Positions 1 to 4,738 of a DNA stretch of 6,183 nucleotides are shown piece after piece. The DNA is from an uncultured Fimbriimonadales bacterium. Its GTDB lineage: Bacteria; Armatimonadota; Fimbriimonadia; Fimbriimonadales; GBS-DC. The stretch spans positions 1-6,183 of the forward strand of contig CALGZO010000274.1 of the NCBI GenBank assembly GCA_937934465.1, given 5' to 3'. The position numbers and the translations under genes are program-made. Below the pieces are notes generated by a model. It searched no databases. It was given only the letters and a program-made list of their open reading frames with translations, and was not told where the DNA came from. Each line of letters begins with the position of its first letter. Position 1 is the stretch's first letter.

Positions 1-209
1 ACGACTATGCCGTGAAGCAGATGACCACGGCAACGGCGTTTGTAGCCTACCTGTGAGGGATTGAAACACAAGCTCGCGCGCGATGGCGACTTTATTGGAC
101 TGCGTTTGTAGCCTACCTGTGAGGGATTGAAACCTGTAGCCAAGTATTTCGTAGATTGCCCGTTCAGGGTTTGTAGCCTACCTGTGAGGGATTGAAACCT
201 TGCTGGGAG

Positions 210-228
210 TGCAAGCGTTTCGCTTGCA
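210..228. repeat. Perfect inverted repeat inside the last spacer
   Basis: The last spacer contains TGCAAGCG, then TTT, then CGCTTGCA, a perfect 8-bp stem with a 3-nt loop. The mature crRNA from this spacer would fold on itself. The source may be a hairpin such as a terminator or dispersed palindrome in the invader, or the feature may be chance. It is not followed by a U-run, so it does not look like an intrinsic terminator of the array. Confidence 0.8.
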
Positions 229-233
229 ATTCT

Positions 234-263
234 GTTTGTAGCGTCTCTGTGGGAGGCTAACTC
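234..263 (+). repeat. Degenerate terminal CRISPR repeat
   Basis: The first nine bases (GTTTGTAGC) and a central CTGTG are kept. By eye 20 of 30 positions match the consensus, and the ATTGAAAC handle is lost. Decayed last repeats are typical of the trailer (oldest) end of an array, because new repeats are copied at the leader end. Without the handle, a transcript should not yield a normal 3' boundary at this repeat. This copy is the main evidence for array orientation. Confidence 0.85.
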
Positions 264-482
264 GCAAGGCGATGGATTACCCTCATCCCCAACCCCCCCA
301 TCCACTTTGGGGGATCGGAGGCTTTGGGCGCGGCGTGTGCCTGTTGCGAGAGCAGCTCCCCTCTTCTGCGTTGCGGGAGAGGGGCTGGGGGCGAGGGCAA
401 AACATCGGATGCGAAGCCGCCCCGTACGCGGAAACGCACAGAAAGCTCCCTATCCTAAATAGCCTCTTAATATTTGAGAAAC
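264..482. other. Gene-free stretch between the CRISPR trailer and the operon end
   Basis: These 219 bases separate two converging transcription units, the CRISPR array (plus) and the four-gene operon (minus). The open frames crossing it are low-complexity proline/arginine-rich translations without a convincing start. Its left part is an imperfect inverted repeat (280-397). Its right part, about 440-482, is AT-richer with no recognised element. I see no clear GC-stem plus T-run terminator for either unit. Confidence 0.7.
280..397. repeat. GC-rich imperfect inverted repeat, MITE/REP-like
   Basis: The left end CCCTCATCCCCAACCCC (280-296) is nearly the reverse complement of the right end at 381-397, with 14 of 17 positions pairing. 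Two smaller stems lie inside: CCCCCA/TGGGGG (295-300 with 308-313) and CCCCTCT/AGAGGGG (358-364 with 378-384). Ends of the CCCTCATCCCCAACCCC type are familiar from short dispersed non-coding repeats in many bacterial genomes. It has no transposase and no obvious target-site duplication. The structure could halt or stabilise the operon transcript that ends at 483, but that is inference. Confidence 0.6.
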
Positions 483-1010
483 TTAGCGGTCTCCAGAGAC
501 CACCTCTGCCTCGCCGCCCATGAGTCGCTGCGTCACTGCGCCGACCGCCAACATGAACCAGTATAGCCCCAACGCCCAGCCAAGCACGGGGATCCAGACA
601 ACCGACAGGATAATAAGACCCGCCGTTAGCACGCACCAGCCCGGAGCTGGCTCGGCGACGCCGAACGCAAGGAGTATTCGCTCCCCCAAGCGCCAGGCGA
701 GCGCGCCGTAGCCGATTAGAAACGCCAACAGCAACAGCAGCGACACCACCGCACTGAGCAACTGCATTCCCACGCGGGTGGGGGTGTCGGGCGGACTGCC
801 TTGCGCAACGGCGTTCAGCAAGATAATCAACAGCAACGCGCCCAGCACCGTGAGCAGTCCACGCGCCAGCACACCTCGTTCGTTGCGGCGGAAGTGGGTT
901 ATGTAGTCCGCCGTTAGCCCCCGAAACAGGGCAACATCGACCAGACCAACGCCTGCAAAGGCGAAGTACAACAAGGTTATTCCCAGAACGCTTTCCATCG
1001 TGTTGTTCAT
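483..1010 (-). CDS. Multi-pass integral membrane protein, last gene of the sigma-factor operon
   Basis: This encodes a 175-residue hydrophobic protein of unknown function. Membrane segments are visible at about residues 5-28, 47-69, 82-106 and 126-163, the last long enough for two helices. A basic loop (HFRRNERG, about 39-46) is probably cytoplasmic. The pattern of RG-x-L, then G-x-x-L-x-x-R near residue 110, then IPVLGW near 140 and a GA-rich final helix resembles the membrane domain that follows some bactofilin-like proteins, but no bactofilin domain is present. The start is ATG at 1010. It overlaps the anti-sigma stop as ATGA and has a GAGGAG about 4 nt upstream, whereas the open frame's earlier start at 1079 lies inside the anti-sigma gene. 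Translational coupling suggests it works with the sigma/anti-sigma pair, perhaps in signal reception or as a membrane partner. Function is not established. Confidence 0.85.
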   Translation of the reverse strand: MNNTMESVLGITLLYFAFAGVGLVDVALFRGLTADYITHFRRNERGVLARGLLTVLGALLLIILLNAVAQGSPPDTPTRVGMQLLSAVVSLLLLLAFLIGYGALAWRLGERILLAFGVAEPAPGWCVLTAGLIILSVVWIPVLGWALGLYWFMLAVGAVTQRLMGGEAEVVSGDR

Positions 1011-1414
1011 TGCACTCCTCGAAGCCAGCTCCAGAGTGTGAGTACCCACTCGTGGGCGCGTTCGGTCAGTGGACGCCACGGTTCAGAGGGTATGAACTGT
1101 TCCCAAGCGGGCGTCTGCCACTGACTGCTGTAGGTAATCATCAATATCGCGCAAGGTAGACACATAGCGAGTGCGAGTCGGAGTGCGAGACGGGGTTCAC
1201 GCTCGCTTGGGGGCGCGACAGGCGCATGTTCTGGCGCAGGCAGGCGCGTCAACTCTCGGAGCGCGCGCCCGATTGCGCTCCACGCTTTGAGCTTCTCCTG
1301 ACAGGCGTTGCACTGTTGTAGATGGCTCAGGATGTACGCTCTCTTCGGCTCTTCCAGCCAGCCCTCGGCGTAGTCGTGCAGGAGCGGCTCCAACTGCTTG
1401 CAATCGCTTCTCAT
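1007..1414 (-). CDS. Zinc-finger (ZAS-type) transmembrane anti-sigma factor
   Basis: This encodes a 135-residue anti-sigma factor that should hold the ECF sigma factor encoded just upstream inactive at the membrane. The N-terminal domain (about 1-55) carries C5, then LLHDYAEGWL, then H31-x3-C35-x2-C38, the signature of the zinc-binding anti-sigma (ZAS) fold. A basic-flanked membrane helix lies at about 76-96. A short tryptophan-rich tail (97-135) should be extracytoplasmic and contains no recognised sensor domain. The helix includes C85-L-P-C88, a CxxC pair unusual for this position. The start is ATG at 1414, overlapping the sigma stop TGA in an ATGA arrangement, with GGAGG about 10 nt upstream. 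The longer frame to 1468 would place 18 extra residues before the conserved N-terminus. The family assignment is firm; the signal that releases sigma is unknown. Confidence 0.93.
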   Translation of the reverse strand: MRSDCKQLEPLLHDYAEGWLEEPKRAYILSHLQQCNACQEKLKAWSAIGRALRELTRLPAPEHAPVAPPSEREPRLALRLALAMCLPCAILMITYSSQWQTPAWEQFIPSEPWRPLTERAHEWVLTLWSWLRGVQ

Positions 1415-1950
1415 CCGAGTTCTTCCTCCAGCCAGCGGCGCAAGTTCTCGCGTCCGCGATAGAGCCATGTTTTGACCGTGCCGACAGGAACCTCCAGCGC
1501 GCGGGCGACTTCGGCGACGGGCAGCTCCTCGTAGTAGTAGAGCAGGACTGCAGCGCGTTGCGGCGCGGGCAGGCGCATCAGCAGTCGTTGGAGCGTGCGA
1601 CGCTGCTCGCGCTCGTAGAGATGTTCCTCAAGGGTGGGCGTGGGAGGCATCGACTTCGCCGCCTGCTCGAGGCAACGCAACTCGGCTGCCCGGTCGCGCC
1701 GCGCGTTCAAGCACACCCGCGCCGTTAGGCACATCAGCCAAGTCGAGAAAGACTGCGCAGGGTCGTAGAGCGGCAAGCGCGTGTAGGCGCGTAGAAACGC
1801 CTCCTGCATCGCGTCTTCCGCCGCGCACGCATCGCCCAGCATCCGAAACGCCAACGAGAACACGCGATCGCGATAGCGTTCCACCAGCGTATCGAACGCC
1901 CCCGTGTCGCCCTGAAGGCACTGCGCCACTAAGGTTGCGTCGCTGGGCAT
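1411..1950 (-). CDS. ECF-type RNA polymerase sigma factor (sigma-70 family)
   Basis: This encodes a 179-residue group 4 sigma factor that directs RNA polymerase to a dedicated promoter set. Region 2 spans about residues 20-90. It includes LVERYRDRVFSLAFRMLGD, the acidic AAEDAMQEAFLRAY helix and the SFSTWL...ARVCLNARRDR segment that corresponds to -10 recognition. Region 4 spans about 120-175, with its helix-turn-helix in VAEVARALEVPVGTVKTWLY (145-164) contacting the -35 element. Regions 1 and 3 are absent and the length is normal for ECF proteins. The start ATG at 1950 follows the preceding gene's stop by 2 nt and has AAGGTG 8 nt upstream. Its stop overlaps the anti-sigma start. Such pairs are usually autoregulated, but no convincing ECF-type promoter could be pinned down upstream. 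The exact ECF group was not assigned. Confidence 0.97.
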   Translation of the reverse strand: MPSDATLVAQCLQGDTGAFDTLVERYRDRVFSLAFRMLGDACAAEDAMQEAFLRAYTRLPLYDPAQSFSTWLMCLTARVCLNARRDRAAELRCLEQAAKSMPPTPTLEEHLYEREQRRTLQRLLMRLPAPQRAAVLLYYYEELPVAEVARALEVPVGTVKTWLYRGRENLRRWLEEELG

Positions 1951-1952
1951 GG

Positions 1953-2999
1953 CTACTTCACCTTACGAACCGCCTCCACCAGCCAGTGGTTCGCGCTGGG
2001 AGCGCCCTCGCTTAGCACGCCCCAATCCACCAGCGAGAGCAACCTGACCGATGCTGGGTCTAACTTGCCGTCGCCCTTGCCTTTCGTGTCGTCGGTGATG
2101 GTGAACTGGCTCCACAGCAAGCGTTTCGGTTCAGGCTTACTCTCGCCGCCCGCCTCGAAAGTAGCCGACCAGCGTTCGCCGTCGGTCTCCTCCACAAATA
2201 CTGCGAGCGTGGTGGGCGTCTTCACCTGAATCGCGATTTCCAACCCCTTGGTTCCGCGCAGGCTACTTGGCTCCATCATCCGCAGTGCGCCAAAGAGATA
2301 GGGGAACGGCAGGTTGTATTCCACACGCATGCCGTTCGCCTCGCGTTTGAGGGTGGTATATGCCGTCGCCATCCACACGAGGTAGTCGCGCTGGAAGTCG
2401 TCGATACTGTTCGGGTCGCTGCGGCGCGCGGGCGCACGGCTCAGAAACTCGAACTCGTCCAGCCACATCATGCGCGTGCCCGATTGGTCGCCAAACAGAA
2501 TCGCGGCTTCGGGCGCCGTTAGGAGAACGGCGCTGACATCAATCAGCCCGATGCCCTGCGCGTCGTCGATATCGAGTTTGTTGTTCACGGGCTTCGTATC
2601 CTCTGCCAGAGCGAAGTCGCTGAGCGCGATTGTGACCTGTTGCCACTCGTTGCCGCTGACCCAGAAGGGAGCGTGCCAGCGTTCGCCGCTCTCTTCTTGG
2701 ACGCTCAGCGCGAACAGCGCGGGGCGGTCGGCTTTAATCCAAAACCGAAACGCCTGCGTCCATGTTTCTGGCTCCAGATACATGATTGCGTTCAGCGTGC
2801 CTGCTGCAGCGGTGTAAGTGTAGCGCAGGGCGCGTTTGCCTGCCTTCACATCGTTCGGGTTCTCCGTGAGCGCGACAGTACCGCCTGCGCCGGGCAGCAC
2901 GAACCAGCCGTGCTGAGTGCTTTCAAAATCGATACGCGACTTCGGCTCCTGCGCCCACAGCGCGCCCATCAGCAGTCCGAGCATCATCCAGTATCGCAT
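1953..2999 (-). CDS. Secreted protein with two CBM11/CIA30-like beta-sandwich domains
   Basis: This encodes a 348-residue exported protein and is the first gene of the operon. Residues 1-16 form a signal peptide (MRYWMMLGLLMGALWA) with cleavage before QEP. The rest is two related all-beta domains, about 20-187 and 198-346. Each opens with an [IL]D-[DF]F-type strand. Each has a matching VQEESGERWHAPF or VEETDGERWSATF motif (100-112 and 269-281) and later a DT-x6-KLD segment (about 134-143 and 304-314). This layout resembles the galactose-binding-like jelly rolls of CBM11 and CIA30, so a role in binding polysaccharide or the cell envelope is plausible. No catalytic motif is visible. I chose ATG 2999 over the GTG at 3026 because GGAGAG lies just upstream of 2999 and the signal peptide begins there. 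Its stop is 2 nt from the sigma start. The family assignment is by pattern, so moderate. Confidence 0.8.
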   Translation of the reverse strand: MRYWMMLGLLMGALWAQEPKSRIDFESTQHGWFVLPGAGGTVALTENPNDVKAGKRALRYTYTAAAGTLNAIMYLEPETWTQAFRFWIKADRPALFALSVQEESGERWHAPFWVSGNEWQQVTIALSDFALAEDTKPVNNKLDIDDAQGIGLIDVSAVLLTAPEAAILFGDQSGTRMMWLDEFEFLSRAPARRSDPNSIDDFQRDYLVWMATAYTTLKREANGMRVEYNLPFPYLFGALRMMEPSSLRGTKGLEIAIQVKTPTTLAVFVEETDGERWSATFEAGGESKPEPKRLLWSQFTITDDTKGKGDGKLDPASVRLLSLVDWGVLSEGAPSANHWLVEAVRKVK

Positions 3000-3004
3000 G
3001 GCTC

Positions 3005-3026
3005 TCTCCGTACAATAGGTATACAC
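3005..3026 (-). promoter_or_regulatory. SD sequence and possible -10 of the sigma operon
   Basis: Reading the minus strand, GGAGAGAG sits a few bases before ATG 2999 and decides that start. Upstream of it is TATACCTATTGT, where TATACC (3023-3018) could serve as a -10 and give a leader of roughly a dozen bases. No good -35 is seen 16-18 bp further upstream. A tandem CCTGAA (CCTGAAACCTGAAG, about 3036-3049) lies in the expected area. The SD is solid and the promoter is weak. Confidence 0.35.
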
Positions 3027-3084
3027 TTCGCAGACGCTTCAGGTTTCAGGCGCGTATTGCCCTACGAAATTGCGCACCCTGAGG

Positions 3085-3101
3085 TAAAATTCCTGAGGGA
3101 G
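3085..3101 (+). promoter_or_regulatory. Possible -10 and SD of the 3109 gene
   Basis: TAAAAT at 3085-3090 fits a -10 element and GAGGGAG at 3095-3101 is an SD sequence 7 nt before ATG 3109. If that -10 is used, transcription would start close to or within the SD, which is tight. No consensus -35 is found at normal spacing. The SD is well supported and the promoter is tentative. Confidence 0.35.
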
Positions 3102-3108
3102 AATAACC

Positions 3109-3654
3109 ATGAGGACGCTTCGATTTCGGAATCGCTGTGCAGGACGCGCATCGTGTTGGCTGATTGGCGGCTTGGGCTGCTTAGGCGTCGTGGTAATTGG
3201 GATTATCGCGATGGTGATTCTGGGCAGGTCGCTGGTGAACACTGTTGGGCGACCGATTGAGGAGGTGGTCAGCAAGGCTCAGGTGGTCGTGCCTGTGCAG
3301 CGCGCCGCCTACGACGCGCTCCAACAATACGCCGCCGCCAACAACGGCAAGTATCCCAAGAGCCTCAAAGAGCTCACGCCGAAATACGCCGCTGATGACC
3401 TGACGCGCCCCATCAAGTTGAGTGATGGCAGCGAGGTGCGACTGGTCTACAAGCCGCCGCAGCAAGGCGCGCCGCCCGATACGGTCATTCTGGAACACAA
3501 ACCGCCCATCAAGTCGCAGATGGAGCTCTTCGGGCAGAAGGTCGATATGGAGTTCACCTATCAGGTGCAGCTGGACGGTCAGATTTACCAGCAGCAAGTG
3601 ATTATCGACCCGCAGGGCAACAAGCAGGTTCAGCGTCAGCAGTATCGTCGCTAA
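3109..3654 (+). CDS. Membrane-anchored protein with a pseudopilin-like segment, unknown function
   Basis: This encodes 181 residues. A basic N-terminus (MRTLRFRNRCAGR) precedes one long hydrophobic helix (about 16-43), which predicts a single-pass anchor with the C-terminus outside. Residues 66-94 (AAYDALQQYAAANNGKYPKSLKEL...) match the alpha-helix followed by NG-x-YP-xSL-xxL that is common in type II secretion GspG-like pseudopilins and related bacterial surface proteins. The prepilin peptidase site (G followed by F-T-x-x-E) is not seen. The C-terminal part (about 100-175) is beta-rich and ends in a Gln/Arg-rich tail. The start ATG is backed by an SD 7 nt upstream. It is divergent from the sigma operon and converges on ruvB with overlapping stops. 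An exported structural or accessory role is plausible; no function is assigned. Confidence 0.85.
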   Translation: MRTLRFRNRCAGRASCWLIGGLGCLGVVVIGIIAMVILGRSLVNTVGRPIEEVVSKAQVVVPVQRAAYDALQQYAAANNGKYPKSLKELTPKYAADDLTRPIKLSDGSEVRLVYKPPQQGAPPDTVILEHKPPIKSQMELFGQKVDMEFTYQVQLDGQIYQQQVIIDPQGNKQVQRQQYRR

Positions 3655-4688
3655 CGGATGTCTAACGACGGTTGCACGCCTGAGGGGGATAGTCCCAGGT
3701 GCGCGTAGGCGTGGGGGGTGGCGATGCGCCCCCGCGCCGTGCGCTGCAGGAACCCCAGCTGCATCAGGAACGGCTCGTACATATCTTCAATCGTGCCAGC
3801 GTCTTCCTGAACGGCGGCTGCCAGCGTGTCCAGCCCGACAGGTCCGCCGCCAAACTTCTCAATCATCGTGCGCAGGATGCGGTGGTCCATCTCGTCCAGC
3901 CCCAGCGGATCGACGCCCAGTCGCAGGAGCGCGTCTTGAGTAATCGCCAGCGTGATGACGCCCGTGCCCAGCACCTGCGCGAAGTCGCGCACGCGCCGCA
4001 GCAGCCGATTCGCGATGCGCGGCGTGCCCCGTGAACGCCGTGCAATCTCTTCCACGGCAGGCTCCTCAATCGCGGTTTGCAGAATCCGCGCGGAGCGCCG
4101 CACAATCTGCCCCAGCTCTTCGGGGGTATACATCTGGAAGTAATGCACGATGCCGAATCGGTCGCGCAGGGGCGAGGTGAGCAGCCCTGCGCGTGTGGTC
4201 GCGCCGACCACCGTGAAGTGGGGCAAATCCAAGCGCAGCGAACGCGCCCCCGCACCCTTGCCCAGCACGATGTCGATCTGAAAATCCTCCATCGCAGGGT
4301 ACAGCACCTCCTCCACCGCACGCGCGAGCCGATGGATTTCATCGATGAACAGCACCTGCCCGCGCTCCATACTGGTCAGGATGGCAGCGAGGTCGCCCGG
4401 ACGCTCAATCGCTGGACCCGAAGTGATGTGGATGGGCGCGCCCATCTCGTTGGCGATAATCGTGGCGATGGTGGTCTTGCCCAAGCCGGGCGGACCGAAC
4501 AGCAACACATGGTCTAACGGCTCGCCGCGCGTGCGCGCCGCCTGAATGAACACGCTCAGGTTCTCCTTAAGCTGTTGCTGCCCGATGAACTCGCTGAGGC
4601 GTTGCGGGCGCAGTGTGGCTTCGCTGCTCGCCTCCTCCGCGCTGCGCACAGGGTCCACAATTCGCGGCGATGGTTCGCGCTTGGACAT
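3651..4688 (-). CDS. ruvB: Holliday junction branch migration DNA helicase RuvB
   Basis: This encodes a 345-residue AAA+ motor that, with RuvA, forms hexameric rings driving Holliday-junction branch migration before RuvC cleavage in recombinational repair. Walker A is GPPGLGKT (65-72), Walker B is FIDEIH (114-119), sensor 1 is GATTRAG (162-168), the arginine finger lies in PLRDRFG (173-179, R175) and sensor 2 is GTPRIANRLLRR (221-232). The C-terminal winged-helix domain covers about 262-335 (GLDEMDHRILRTMIEKFGGG onward). Length and all motifs are normal, with an extra 20-odd residues at the N-terminus as in many homologs. The start ATG at 4688 has no SD upstream. Neither ruvA nor ruvC is adjacent. 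The last bases overlap the stop of the convergent gene. Confidence 0.99.
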   Translation of the reverse strand: MSKREPSPRIVDPVRSAEEASSEATLRPQRLSEFIGQQQLKENLSVFIQAARTRGEPLDHVLLFGPPGLGKTTIATIIANEMGAPIHITSGPAIERPGDLAAILTSMERGQVLFIDEIHRLARAVEEVLYPAMEDFQIDIVLGKGAGARSLRLDLPHFTVVGATTRAGLLTSPLRDRFGIVHYFQMYTPEELGQIVRRSARILQTAIEEPAVEEIARRSRGTPRIANRLLRRVRDFAQVLGTGVITLAITQDALLRLGVDPLGLDEMDHRILRTMIEKFGGGPVGLDTLAAAVQEDAGTIEDMYEPFLMQLGFLQRTARGRIATPHAYAHLGLSPSGVQPSLDIR

Positions 4689-4701
4689 ATAATGAATTGT
4701 A
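4688..4701. promoter_or_regulatory. Overlapping divergent -10 elements (ruvB and the 4739 gene)
   Basis: On the plus strand TATAAT occupies 4688-4693 and would start a transcript near 4700 with a leader of about 40 nt for the 4739 gene. On the minus strand TACAAT (4701-4696) ends 7 nt before the ruvB ATG, so the predicted start coincides with that ATG, as in leaderless transcripts. Both lack clear -35 boxes. The two elements face each other within 14 bp and could not be occupied together. Confidence 0.4.
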
Positions 4702-4726
4702 CCATCGAGGTAGAATTCGGGGGCGA

Positions 4727-4733
4727 TAGGAGG
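4727..4733 (+). promoter_or_regulatory. Strong SD sequence of the 4739 gene
   Basis: TAGGAGG ends 5 nt before ATG 4739. It is the strongest Shine-Dalgarno match in the window and fixes the start of the large right-hand gene, placing a signal peptide immediately after it. Confidence 0.85.
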
Positions 4734-4738
4734 CGGTT

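Larger units (their letters stand above)
1..263 (+). CRISPR. CRISPR array, trailer-end portion (3 intact repeats plus 1 decayed repeat)
   Basis: Three identical 30-bp repeats lie at 38-67, 104-133 and 169-198. Each begins GTTTGTAGCC and ends GAGGGATTGAAAC. The spacers between them are 68-103 (36 bp), 134-168 (35 bp) and 199-233 (35 bp). A degenerate copy at 234-263 closes the array. Bases 1-37 are a further spacer cut by the window edge; its first two bases AC could be the end of the preceding repeat, which would make that spacer 35 bp. The 3' end ATTGAAAC matches the 8-nt crRNA 5' handle known from many type I and type III systems. Together with the decayed repeat on the right, this indicates transcription left to right with the leader outside the window. 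No cas gene is visible, so the subtype cannot be assigned. Confidence 0.97.

Noticed and set aside
199..263. The last spacer hairpin acting as an intrinsic terminator of the CRISPR transcript.
   Set aside because: No T-run follows the stem; the next bases are ATTCTGTTTG, which begins the decayed repeat.
257..636. Open frames on both strands across the gene-free stretch.
   Set aside because: They run through the GC-rich inverted repeat, translate to low-complexity Pro/Arg sequence, lack SD sequences and partly overlap the membrane protein gene.
2117..2128. A 12-base exact match to the last CRISPR spacer (GCAAGCGTTTCG), suggesting self-targeting.
   Set aside because: The match stops after 12 of 35 bases and lies in ordinary coding sequence for the secreted protein. 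It is too short to be a protospacer, and the spacer is palindromic, which doubles chance matches.
3000..3026. N-terminal extension of the secreted protein from GTG 3026.
   Set aside because: It would put nine polar residues (MYTYCTERA) ahead of the signal peptide and has no good SD, whereas ATG 2999 has GGAGAG just upstream.
3181..3597. A 138-codon minus-strand frame antisense to the 3109 gene.
   Set aside because: The plus-strand gene has an SD, a membrane helix and a recognisable motif. The antisense translation is a codon-bias shadow with no SD or domain.
4077..4517. A 146-codon plus-strand frame antisense to ruvB.
   Set aside because: ruvB is unambiguous here, and the opposite frame is an artefact of GC-rich codon use.
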